Below are positions 28,053-38,198 of a DNA stretch of 64,000 bases, in pieces. The translations under genes and the position numbers were made by a program. How positions within the stretch are numbered: the stretch's first letter is position 1; the number at the start of each line of letters is the position of its first letter. The notes under the pieces are model-generated. The model was given only the letters and a program-made list of their open reading frames with translations, ran no database searches and was not told where the DNA came from. The DNA comes from Roseiarcus sp963833955 (GTDB taxonomy: Bacteria; Pseudomonadota; Alphaproteobacteria; Rhizobiales; Beijerinckiaceae). The stretch covers positions 248,001 through 312,000 of the forward strand of contig CAWHZY010000015.1 of assembly GCA_963833955.1 (NCBI GenBank), read 5' to 3'.

Positions 28053-28285
28053 ATAGACGTTCCACTTCACGCCGACCTCCTGCTCCTGGCTCGATGCCGT
28101 GGAAGGCTTCTTTCTCCCAACTCACTCGGCAGAGCCTCAAACGAGGCGTCTTTTGCTCGGTCGATGACCTCAAAAGCGCGATTATCCACCAACAGGCACC
28201 CCAAGCCCTTTGGCTGGACCGCGAGTGCAAAAACCGTTCAGGCCAAGCTCAGGCTGAACCATCCGTCTGAGTCAGTGCACTAGCT
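28053..28285 (+). mobile_element. IS630-family transposase fragment, copy 2
   Basis: The 3' end of the same IS630-type transposase as at 25.8-26.5 kb: HFTPTS, LTRQSLKRGVF and the following region in shifting frames. It is very similar to the last part of copy 1, in the same orientation, and ends with the same GTCAGTGCACTAG. The two fragments flank the metalloprotease and HEAT-like genes as direct repeats. Confidence 0.8.
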
Positions 28286-29296
28286 CAGCCTTTTGGCACC
28301 CATCTGGATGAGACCTGAGTGCGCATAGTCCATGCTGGGCATATTATATTGCGAAAGCCGTATCGGAGGCTATTTATGGCCGAGTTCTGAGCAATGTGGG
28401 GTGAGAGTGCGTCTCCCCAGAGAATGGAAACATTGCCCAACGACACGCTAGTTTGGATAAGATTGATGATGCAAGACAAATATCTGATAAAATAGATCAG
28501 AAAACCAAATTGCTCAATCAGATATATTGCGGATAGGTTATTAAGCTTATATATTCGTTACTTTGATAAATATTCTGTGTGATCTACTCCCAATGAGCAC
28601 GGAGATTATGCTTCCCGGTGCGCTCGAGTCTGCACCTCCAGTACCTTGCCGGATGACTAAAAGCGGTGATTTTAGTGTTTATTGCAAATAAGTAATACCA
28701 ATGCAGTCGCCGGTCGATAATGCAGGTGCGGCATTGGCTCAGCGACCTTTCCCATGGGCGCACGTTAACCCTGGGGTGGTGCCCACAATGCGGCTCATAT
28801 CCCCGATCGCTATATCCCTTTCTGTTCTCACCAGATCAGGATTAATTTCTCTGGAGTTGGGAGGCTTCGCTTTCGGAAACCGCAGGAATGGCAGCGAATT
28901 TGCCTTCCTTCGATACTGTACGCGTGGGAAAAACAGAATACGCGGCTCGCTTCCGCAAGAGGCGTTCCTTCGAGCGAGACGGGAGACGGACCGATGCCCA
29001 CCGTTTCGCCAGGGATGGGGATAACCAAATTGGGGATGCGCCACGGCAGAGGTTCCGAACCCGCGAAAGGCGAATGGTCCTAAGCTGTGCCCTCCAGTGA
29101 CCTTCGCAGACGCCGTCAAGACGACGAGCTTTGTTGTCGGCTATCAGCGAGAACAGCGGTCATCCATCGGCTGTTCGAACCTTAGTGCGGAACCCGGGAC
29201 GCTTGCGTACCAACTGGCGAAAGTTTGGGCGCGAGCTAAAACCGAAGGGTTCATCATGACGAGCTTCGCCCAACGCTCTCACTTTACAAGAGAAAC
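28286..29296. other. Intergenic tract, no gene recognised
   Basis: About 1 kb between the second IS630 fragment and tRNA-Gly. The first 400 bases are AT-rich (around 28440-28700). The remainder returns to the chromosomal composition. Several short frames exist at 28.7-29.1 kb on both strands, but no start signal or family could be supported. Confidence 0.45.
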
Positions 29297-29371
29297 TGGA
29301 GCGGGCGAAGGGATTCGAACCCTCGACCCCAACCTTGGCAAGGTTGTGCTCTACCCCTGAGCTACACCCGC
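29297..29371 (-). tRNA. tRNA-Gly (GCC anticodon)
   Basis: Read leftward from 29371 the sequence begins GCGGGTGTAGCTCAGGGGTA and folds as a complete cloverleaf: acceptor GCGGGTG pairs with CGCCCGC, the anticodon loop is TTGCCAA, and the T arm has GGTTCGAATCC. The CCA end is encoded at 29297-29299. It marks the right border of the AT-rich tract and is a plausible integration site, although no integrase is present. Confidence 0.93.
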
Positions 29372-29436
29372 GTCCGTGGCGGCCACGCCGCCGGCCGCGC
29401 TTATGACGCAATGATAACCAGAATGCAACACCCACC

Positions 29437-29490
29437 CGGTTAGACCCGGTTAGACCCCGACTTGGAGACCCGGCTTGGGGTTAAGCCGGG
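29437..29490. repeat. Short tandem repeat and hairpin upstream of the efflux operon
   Basis: Two tandem copies of CCCGGTTAGA are followed by a perfect 8-bp hairpin at 29469-29490 (CCCGGCTT, six-base loop, AAGCCGGG). It lies between tRNA-Gly and the RND operon, about 75 bases before the adaptor start, and may terminate leftward or rightward transcription. Confidence 0.5.
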
Positions 29491-29564
29491 CCTAGCGCAC
29501 GCGAGATTGATTTGAGCCAACGAGTCGTCCGTGCCAAGCGTGGCGCAAAACGTGAGCGTTAGCG

Positions 29565-31142
29565 ATGAACGAAGCCCTTAGACCGGACGAAGTCACGCAG
29601 CGCTCGGCGCCGGCGCCTGTGGCGCCGACGATCGTGGAGCCGGCGATCGTCGAAACGGCGCCGCGGCGGCGCCGGAACTGGCTGCTGTGGATCGTGGTCG
29701 TTGCGGGCCTGGCCGCAGCGGCAGTCTACGCCTGGAAAAAGTACGAGAGCGCCGCTCCATCCGCGAAGCCGGAAGAGGCCTCCGGCGGCCGGCCGGCGCA
29801 GCCGCCGCAAACCGTGCGCGTGGCGCCCGTCATAACCGGCGATATGCCCCTTACCATTGACGCTTTGGGAACGGTGACGCCGTTCGAGACGGTGACCATC
29901 CGCACCCAGATCGCGGGCACTTTGCAGAACGTCGGTTTCACCGAAGGTCAGATCGTCAAGCAGGGCGACTTCATCGCCCAGATCGATCCGCGTCCTTACG
30001 AGGCGGCGCTGGCCCAGGCGCAGGGCCAATTGGCCAAGGACCAGGCTTTATTGGGCCAGGCTCAAAGCGACCTCGCCCGCTATCAGCAGCTCGCCAAGCA
30101 GGATTCGATCGCCCAGCAGCAGGTGGCAGACCAGATTGCGTTGGTCGCGCAGGACAAAGCGGCGATTGCCACCGACCAGGCGATGGTGAAAACGGCCGAA
30201 CTCAACGTCGCCTACACCCATATCGTTTCGCCGGTCACCGGCAGGGTGGGGCTGAGGCTCGTCGATCCGGGAAACTATCTCCAACCCTCGGACGCCAACG
30301 GCATCGTCGTCATCACGCAGATCGATCCGATCAGCGTGGTTTTTACAACGCCCGAGACCAATCTGCCCCAGATCGGAGCGCGGCTCAACGCCGGCGCGAA
30401 GCTTCCCGTTACTGTGCTCGATCGGGACAATGTCCATCCGTTGGCGACGGGGACGCTGACCACCTATGACAGCCAGATCGATGTGACCACCGGCACCATC
30501 AAGATGCGGGCGACGTTCGCCAACCCTGACGGGGTTCTGTTTCCCCAACAGTTCGTCAACGTCCGCCTTCTGGTCGATACGATGACCGGCGTGACGCTCG
30601 CGCCCAATGCGGCGATCCAGCTCGGCGCTTCGGGCGATTTCGTCTATCTGCTCGACGACAATTCGACAGTCTCCAAGCGCGACATCGCCACCGGGCCGGC
30701 CGACGGCAAGCACACGGTGATCACCTCGGGCCTGGCCGCGGGCGACAAGGTGGTGATTGACGGCGTCGATCGTCTGCGCGACGGCGCGAAGGTCAAAGTC
30801 GTGGACCGTCCAGCCGCTGCGGCCGGGCAGGCGGGAGTGGGTCCGAGATCGGGCGGCGAGGGTTCCGCGGCGGGGTCGACGAACGGCGGACAGCATCACG
30901 AGCGGCGCCACGATCAGTCTGGCGCGGGTGAGGATTCCGCCGCGCCCGCGGCTGCGCCCAATCCGGCGCCTGCGGCCGAAGCGTCCGGTCGAGGGGCAGC
31001 GCCGGGCGGGTCGTCTTCGGCCGCGCCGGCGCCTGCCAGCCCGACTACCCAGAGCGCCGCGCCATCCCGCGCTCCGACGCACGGCTCGTCGGCCCCGAGT
31101 GGCGCTCCGGCCGCCGCGCCGGCGGGTAGCGCTCCGCAATGA
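29565..31142 (+). CDS. RND efflux periplasmic adaptor subunit, MdtA-like
   Basis: Membrane fusion protein linking the inner-membrane RND pump to an outer-membrane channel. It has an N-terminal membrane anchor (residues about 39-56, WLLWIVVVAGLAAAAVYAW), then the lipoyl/barrel domain (TVRVAPVITGDMPLTIDALG), a coiled-coil hairpin (AQGQLAKDQALLGQAQSDLA) and the beta-barrel (AYTHIVSPVTGRVGLRLVDP). The 110-residue C-terminal tail is unusually rich in Pro, Ala, Gly and Ser. The gene is intact, unlike its two partners, and precedes the first pump gene by 25 bases. Confidence 0.9.
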   Translation: MNEALRPDEVTQRSAPAPVAPTIVEPAIVETAPRRRRNWLLWIVVVAGLAAAAVYAWKKYESAAPSAKPEEASGGRPAQPPQTVRVAPVITGDMPLTIDALGTVTPFETVTIRTQIAGTLQNVGFTEGQIVKQGDFIAQIDPRPYEAALAQAQGQLAKDQALLGQAQSDLARYQQLAKQDSIAQQQVADQIALVAQDKAAIATDQAMVKTAELNVAYTHIVSPVTGRVGLRLVDPGNYLQPSDANGIVVITQIDPISVVFTTPETNLPQIGARLNAGAKLPVTVLDRDNVHPLATGTLTTYDSQIDVTTGTIKMRATFANPDGVLFPQQFVNVRLLVDTMTGVTLAPNAAIQLGASGDFVYLLDDNSTVSKRDIATGPADGKHTVITSGLAAGDKVVIDGVDRLRDGAKVKVVDRPAAAAGQAGVGPRSGGEGSAAGSTNGGQHHERRHDQSGAGEDSAAPAAAPNPAPAAEASGRGAAPGGSSSAAPAPASPTTQSAAPSRAPTHGSSAPSGAPAAAPAGSAPQ

Positions 31143-31167
31143 GCTCATGGGCGCTTAGGACGGAACG

Positions 31168-34100
31168 GTGAACCCGTCCCGCATCTTCATCGATCGTCCG
31201 GTCGCGACCAGTCTCCTGATGATCGCAATTCTGCTCGTTGGCATCATGGCGTTTCGGTTCCTACCGCTCTCGGCCCTGCCCGAGGTCGACTATCCGACGA
31301 TCCAGGTCCAGACCTTCTATCCAGGCGCGAGCCCGGAGGTGATGACTTCGGCGGTAACGGCGCCGCTCGAACGGCAGTTCGGCCAGATGGCGAGCCTGAG
31401 CCAGATGATGTCGGCAAGCTCCGCCGGCGCCTCGATCATCACCTTGCGGTTCGGCCTCGACATAGGCCTCGACATTGCGGAGCAGGAGGTCCAGCAGGCG
31501 ATCAATGCGGCCGGCAATCTTTTGCCAGCCGACCTGCCGGCGCCGCCGATCTACGCCAAGGTCAATCCCGCCGACGCGCCGATTCTGACGCTGGGCGTCA
31601 CTTCGAACTCGATGAAGCTCACCGAGATCGAAGACATCATCGAAACCCGCCTCGTGCCGAAGCTGTCGCAGCTTCCCGGCGTCGGACTGGTCTCGATCTC
31701 GGGGGGACAACGGCCTTCGGTCCGCATCCACGTCAATCCGCTCGCTCTTTCCGGCGTGGGCATCAATCTCGACGATCTGCGCACCACGATCGCCAACCTC
31801 AACGTCAATGACGCCGAAGGGAAATTTCGACGGGCCGGCGCAATCCTCGGCGATCAACGCCAACGACCAGATCCGCGATCCCAAAGATTATGCGAATTCG
31901 GTCATCGCCTACCGCAATGGCGCGCCAGTTCGGCTCTCCGACGTCGCGAAGGTGGAAATCGGGCCCGAGAACGGTCGCCTGCGGCGCGTGGATGAACACG
32001 ACGCCGGCGCTGATCGTCAACATTCAGCGTCAGCCCGGCGCCAACGTCATCCAGGTCGTCGACAGCATCAAGAAGATCTTGCCCTCGCTCAGCGAGACGC
32101 TGCCGGCGTCGATCACGATCACGCCGCTGACCGATCGCACGACCACCATCCGCGCCTCGGTCGAAGACGTCGAGTTCGAGCTTGCGCTGGCCGTCGGCCT
32201 GGTCGTGCTGGTCATTTTCCTGTTCCTGCGCAATATCCCGGCGACCATCATTCCGAGCCTGTCGGTGCCGCTGTCGCTGATCGGCGCGCTCGCGATCATG
32301 TATCAGGCCGGTTTCAGCCTCGATAATCTGTCGCTGATGGCGCTGACCGTCGCGACCGGCTTCGTCGTCGACGACGCGATCGTGGTGATCGAGAACATCG
32401 CGCGCTTTCTCGAGGAGGGCGACAGTCCTTACGACGCGGCGATGAAGGGCTCGGCGCAGATCGGCTTCACCATCATTTCGCTCACCGTGTCGTTGCTCGC
32501 GGTGTTGATCCCGCTGCTGTTCATGGGCGACGTGGTCGGGCGGCTGTTCCACGAATTCGCGATCACGCTCGCCGCGGCCATCGTCATTTCCGCCGTCGTC
32601 TCGCTCACCCTCGTGCCGATGCTATGCGCCAAGCTTCTGCGCCCGCAGGGGCACGGCGCGGGCGGCGAGGCGAGCGGCGGACGGTTCTTCCAGGCTCTGA
32701 CCCGTTTCTATGCCGCAACGCTGCGCATCGCGCTCGATCATCAAGGCTTCATGCTTCTGGTCGCGCTCGGCACGTTCCTGCTCACCGGCTACCTCTATAT
32801 GACGATCCCGAAGGGCTTCTTTCCCGTCCAGGACACCGGCGTCATTCAGGGCGTGACGCAGGCCGCTGCAGGCGATTTCATTCGACCAGATGGCCGACCA
32901 TCAACAGGCGCTCGCGAAAGTGATCCTGACCGATCCGGACGTCGAAAGCCTGTCCTCGTTCATCGGCGTGGACGGCTCGAACGTCACGCTCAACTCGGGC
33001 CGCTTCCTCATCAACCTCAAGCCGCATGCGAAGCGCACGGCGACGGCGAGCGAGATCATCCGGCGGATCCAAAAGGAGACTGCGAATGTTCCCGGCATCG
33101 CGCTGTTCATGCAGCCGGTGCAGGACCTGTCGATCGACACGGCGGTCAGCGCGACCCAATATCAGTTCACGCTCGAGAACCAGGATCTGGCGACGCTTCA
33201 GACCTGGACGCCGAAGGTGCTGCAGCGCTTGGCCAGATTCCGTCGATCGTCGATGTGGCGAGCGATCTGCAGCCGGACGGCCGCTCGGTGACCGTCGATC
33301 TCGACCGCGCCAACGCCGCGCGCTTCGGCATCACGCCGGCGATCGTCGACAACGCGCTCTACGACGCCTACGGCCAGCGCATCATCTCGACCATCTTCAC
33401 CCAGAGCAACCAATATCGCGTCATTCTCGACGTCGACCCGTCGATGGCGCGCTCGCTGAAATCGCTCGAATTCGATCTATCTGCCCTCCGCCGCCTCGAC
33501 CACCGGCCAGACGCCGCTCGAGGTCGGTCGCCAATTTCAACGTCAAGACCTCGCCGCTGCAGATCTCGCATCTGAAGCAGTTTCCGGTGACGACGATCTC
33601 GTTCAATCTCGCGCCGGGCGCGTCGCTCGGCGAAGCGGTCGACGCGATCGGCAAGGCGCTGCAGGAGATCGACCTGCCGCCGAGCTTCGCCGTCAGCTTC
33701 CAGGGCGCGGCGCAGGCGTTCCAGTCGGCGCTGTCGAACGAGATCTTCCTGCTCGCTGGCCGCGATTGCGGCCATGTATATCGTGCTCGGCGTGCTCTAT
33801 GAGAGCTTCATCCACCCGATCACGATCCTGACCACGCTTCCGTCCGCCGGCATCGGCGCGCTGCTGACGCTCAATGCGGCGGGCGCCGGGCTCGACATCA
33901 TCGGCGTCATCGGCATCGTGCTCCTGATCGGCATCGTCAAGAAGAACGCGATCATGATGATCGACTTCGCGCTCGAGGCGCAGCGCGAGCAGGGGCTGCC
34001 GGCGCGCGAAGCGATCTATCAGGCCTGTCTCTTGCGGCTGCGGCCGATCCTGATGACGACGGTCGCGGCGATCTTCGGCGCGCTGCCGCTTGATGCTCGG

Positions 34101-34285
34101 GAACCGGCGTCGGCTCGGAGCTTCGCCATCCGCTCGGCCTGGCGATCGTCGGCGGCCTCGCCTTCAGCCAGGTGCTGACCCTCTACACGACGCCGGTCAT
34201 CTATCTCTTCTTCGAGCGGATCGGGCGGCGCTCGGCATGGGCTCCGCCGACGCCACCGCGCACGCTGGCGACGGAAGCGCCGTGA
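31168..34285 (+). pseudogene. RND multidrug efflux pump, MdtB-like, multiple frameshifts
   Basis: Inner-membrane proton-driven drug exporter subunit. It starts at GTG 31168 (IFIDRPVATSLLMIAILLVG) and ends next to the second pump gene with LTLYTTPVIYLFFERI. The conserved GxxxDxxxxxxEN helix (TGFVVDDAIVVIENIA) and VKKNAIMMIDFALEAQ are present. The frame changes at about 31812, 32874-32879, 33230, 33468-33473, 33520-33525, 33755, 34091 and 34104. Joining all segments gives a standard RND protein of about 1040 residues. The otherwise excellent conservation argues that part of this is sequence error. Confidence 0.85.
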
Positions 34286-37200
34286 ACAACCGGTTTTCCG
34301 AGCTCTTCATCCGCCGGCCGGTCGCGACGATTCTGCTGACGATCGGCATCGTGTTCGGCGGGCTGCTCGGCTATTCGCAATTGCCCGTCTCGCCGCTGCC
34401 GCAGGTCGATTTCCCGATCATCTCGGTTCAGGCGAACATGCCGGGCGCGAGCCCCGACACGATGGCGACCTCGGTCGCCGCGCCGCTCGAGCGCCATCTC
34501 GGCCAGATCGCCGACGTCAACGAGATGACGTCGCAGAGCACGCTCGGCTCGACCCGCATCACCCTGCAGTTCGGGCTCGATCGCAACATCGACGGCGCCG
34601 CGCGCGACGTTCAGGCCGCCATCGTCGCGGCGCGCGCCGATCTGCCGACCAGCCTGCGGCAGAATCCGACCTACCATAAGGTCAATCCCGCCGACGCGCC
34701 GATCATGGTGATCGCGCATGATCGTCGACGACGCACACGGCGGGGCAGCTCTATGACCTCGCCTCCAACATTCTGCAGCAGCGGCTGTCGCAGCTTCCGG
34801 GCATCGGCGAGGTCGATGTCTCCGGCGCGCGCTGCCGGCGGTGCGCGTCGAGATCAACCCCGGCGCGATCTTCCACTACGGCATCGGGCTCGAGGACATC
34901 CGCGCCGCGCTCGCCTCCGCCAACGCCAACAGCCCGAAGGGCGCGATCGAGGACGACGACTACCACTATCAGATCTACGCCAACGATCAGGCGTCCCACG
35001 CCGCGCAATATCGCGATCTGGTGATCGCCTATCGCAACGGCGCGCCGGTCAGGCTCGCCGATGTCGCCGAAGTCGTCGAATTCGGTCGAGGACCTGCGCA
35101 ACGCCGGCCTTGTCAACGGCAAGCCGGGGGTCGCGGTCGTTCTGTCGCGCCAGCCGGGCGCCAACATCATCCAGGCGGTCGACAACGTTCGAGCCGAGTT
35201 GCCGCGCCTGATCGCCTCGCTGCCGGGCGACGTCGATCTCAACGTCGCCGTCGATCGGTCGAAGACCATCCGGCAATCGCTGCACGACACCGAGAAGACG
35301 CTGGTCATCGCGGTCGTCCTGGTGATTCTCGTCGTCTTCGCGTTCTTGCGCAGCGTGCGCGCGGCGGCGATCCCGAGCGTCGCGGTGCCGACTTCGATCA
35401 TCGGCTCGTTCGGCGTGATGTATCTGCTCGGCTTCAGCCTCAACAATCTGTCGCTGATGGCGCTGACGATCTCGACCGGCTTCGTCGTCGACGACGCCAT
35501 CGTCGTGCTCGAGAACATCTCGCGTCATCTCGAGGAGGGCATGCCGCGCGTCGAGGCGGCGATCCGCGGCGCGGCCGAAGTCGGCTTCACCGTCGTTTCG
35601 ATCAGCCTGTCGCTGATCGCGGTGTTCGCGCCGCTGCTGTTCTTCGGCGGCATCGTCGGGCGCCTGTTCACCGAATTCTCGCTCACGCTCTCGGTCGCCG
35701 TGCTGATCTCGATGGTCGTCTCGCTGACGACGACGCCGATGATGTGCGCGCTGATCCTGCCGCGCGGTCCGGCCAAACATGGGCGCCTCTATCGAGCGAC
35801 GGAGCGCGTCTTCGACGGCGATGCTCGCCTTCTATCGATCGACGTTGCGCGTCGCGCTTCGCCATCCGGGAGCCGTGGCGTTGTCGCTCTTCGCCACGAT
35901 CGGGCTCAACTACTACATGTTCCGCTACCACATGAGCTATGGCCTGTTTCCGGTGCAGGACACCGGGCTCATCATCGGCTCGATCCAGGGCGATCAGAGC
36001 ATCTCCTTCCAGGCGATGAAGACCAAGTTCACGCAATTGCAAACCATCGTGCAGGATGACCCGGCGGTCGCGAGCGTGGTCGGCTTCACCGGCGGGCGGG
36101 GAACGAACTCCGGCTTCATCTATGTCTCGCTGAAGCCCTACGCCGAGCGCAAGGTGACGGCCGATCAGGTCGTGGCGCGGCTGCGCGGCAAGCTGGCGCA
36201 GGTCGCAGGCGCGCGGCTGTTCCTGTTCGCCGTCTCGGATCTGCGGACGGGCGGCCGGCAGAGCAACGCGGCCTATCAATATACGCTGCTCTCCGACGAC
36301 CCGACGGAGCTCTACGCCTGGGCGCCCAAGCTGACCCAGGCGCTGATGGGCAACGACGTCGTCAAGGACGTCAACTCCGATCAGCAGCTCGGCGGCCTCC
36401 AGACCAACCTCACGATCGATCGCGACACCGCGATGCGGCTCGGTCTGACCATAAGCGCGATCGACAACACGCTCTATGACGCCTTCGGCCAGCGTCAGGT
36501 CTCGACCATCTACAATGCGCTCAACCAATATCACGTCGTCATGGAGATCGCGCCGCGCTACTGGCAGGATCCACGCACGCTGGACCAGATCTATGTCTCG
36601 ACGTCCGGCGCCAATCCGACCGGCGTCCAGCAGACGGGGATGGCCGCCGGCGACTACATGTCGTCGAGCGGGCCAGCCAGCACTGCGGCGACAATCGCCG
36701 CGGATTCCGCGCGCAACCTCGCGACCAATTCGCTGGCCGCCAGCGGCCATTCGGCCGCCTCGACCGGCGCCGCGGTGACGACCTCGGTCGAGACCATGGT
36801 TCCGCTCTCGGCCTTCGCCAAATTCGAGCCCGGCCACACGCCGCTCAGCGTCAATCATCAGGGACAGTTCGCCGCGACGACGATCTCGTTCAACCTCGCC
36901 CCGGGCCGATCGCTCAGCGAAGCCAAGACGGAGATCGACAAAGCGATCGAGCGCATCGGCATGCCCTCGACCGTCCGCGGCTCGTTCGCCGGAACCGCGG
37001 CGACCTTCCAGCAATCGCAATCGAGCATGCCGCTGCTGTTCGGCGCCGCTCTCGTGACGATCTACATCGTGCTGGGCGTTCTCTACGAGAGCCTGATCCA
37101 TCCGCTCACCATCCTCTCGACGCTGTTCTCGGCCAGCGTCGGCGCCGCGCTGGCGTTGTGGGCGTTCGACACCCAATTCACGATCATCGCCGCGATCGGC

Positions 37201-37581
37201 GTCCTGTTGCTGATCGGCATCGTGAAGAAGAACGCCATCATGATGGTCGACTTCGCGCTCGAGGCGGAGCGGCAGGGGCGCGACACGCGCGAGGCGATCG
37301 AGGAAGCCTGCCTCCTGCGCTTTCGTCCGATCATGATGACGACCTTCGCCGCGCTGTTCGGCGCGCTGCCGCTGGCGTTCGGGACCGGCGAAGGCTCGGA
37401 GCTGCGCCACCCGCTCGGGATCACCATCGTCGGCGGGCTCATCGTCAGTCAGGCGCTGACGCTGTACACGACCCCCGTGGTTTTCATCTATCTGGACGAT
37501 TTCGCGAAGTGGCTGTCGGGCCTGTGGCGCCGGTACTACCTGCGCCACGGCGCCGCGCCGATGGGGGGCGCAGCCGAGTGA
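34282..37581 (+). pseudogene. RND multidrug efflux pump, MdtC-like, frameshifts in the first half
   Basis: Second pump subunit of an MdtABC-like exporter; in that system B and C form a heterotrimer. It begins at GTG 34282 (NNRFSELFIRRPVATILL), overlapping the stop of the first pump gene. Breaks lie at about 34716, 34830, 35078-35083 and 35818. From about 35820 to 37581 the frame is clean for nearly 590 residues and includes IGIVKKNAIMMVDFALEAER. An insertion at about residues 775-850 is rich in Ser/Ala/Thr (TAATIAADSARNLATNSLAA). Restored length about 1098. Confidence 0.85.
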
Positions 37582-37733
37582 GCCACGCACAGTGGTTCTA
37601 AAACTATGTGATGGACGTGCCGAAGTCGGGATAGCTTCCCCTGTCGCGGGGCGTTGCGCCACGGCGCCGCTGTGAGCAAAGCTGCGCAGAGAGCTCAGCA
37701 CGGCAGGCCGTCGTCGGAGAATGTGTCGAGCGA

Positions 37734-38174
37734 TTAACCCGGCGAGGCCGTGCCGGCCCCCCCGAAGTCCATGGCGAATATCTTGCCGCTGAGTAGTAAC
37801 GAGATTTCGTCGCCGAGAAGCGGCTTCTGACATTCAGATTGCGGGTTCAGCCAGAAGTTCGATCCGGGCGGCAGCAACGCAAAGAGATCGCGCGCCTTCG
37901 CTTCGAGGCACGTCTCCGGTTCTTTCAAATAGGCGGATACGCGCTCTCGCGCGGTAAACGCGGGGTGCCATGTCTTGCCTTTGAACTCGACGGTCGCGAC
38001 GCTGATCTTTTCGTGGAGTTTGAGCGACCGTCGCGTTCCGGGTTCAAGCTCGGCTTCGGGAGTGAGAATGTAAAGTTCACTATCGAGCAGAGCGCGGTAG
38101 AAATCGGGGATTTTGGCCGGATTCGAAGCCGCCGACTGCATCAGCGTCTCAAGCGTGTTGACGGGCTCAAACAT
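37734..38174 (-). CDS. SseB-domain protein
   Basis: A 146-residue cytoplasmic protein matching the N-terminal domain of SseB (enhanced serine sensitivity): FYRALLDSELYILTPEAELE followed by PAFTARERVSAYL and a NPQSECQKPLLGDEISLLL segment. The biochemical role of SseB domains is unclear; similar modules occur next to secretion effectors and metabolic genes. It lies 24 bases downstream of the sigma-54 activator in the same direction, so may be co-transcribed. Confidence 0.7.
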   Translation of the reverse strand: MFEPVNTLETLMQSAASNPAKIPDFYRALLDSELYILTPEAELEPGTRRSLKLHEKISVATVEFKGKTWHPAFTARERVSAYLKEPETCLEAKARDLFALLPPGSNFWLNPQSECQKPLLGDEISLLLSGKIFAMDFGGAGTASPG

Positions 38175-38198
38175 GGCTCAAGCTCTCCGAGTTCGCCT

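Noticed and set aside
28739..29119. Overlapping minus-strand frames at 28.7-29.1 kb
   Set aside because: Some segments look protein-like, but they are spread over two frames with no family match or start signal.
29297..29371. tRNA-Gly as the integration site of the whole 13.4-29.3 kb region
   Set aside because: No integrase gene and no second copy of the tRNA 3' end was found, so one single island cannot be claimed.
30048..31148. 366-codon antisense frame over the adaptor gene
   Set aside because: Arg/Gly-rich shadow without domain features; the sense strand is clearly the adaptor.
35683..37833. 716-codon antisense frame over the second RND pump gene
   Set aside because: Composition (runs of Arg, Asp, His) is typical of an antisense shadow and the sense strand encodes a conserved pump.
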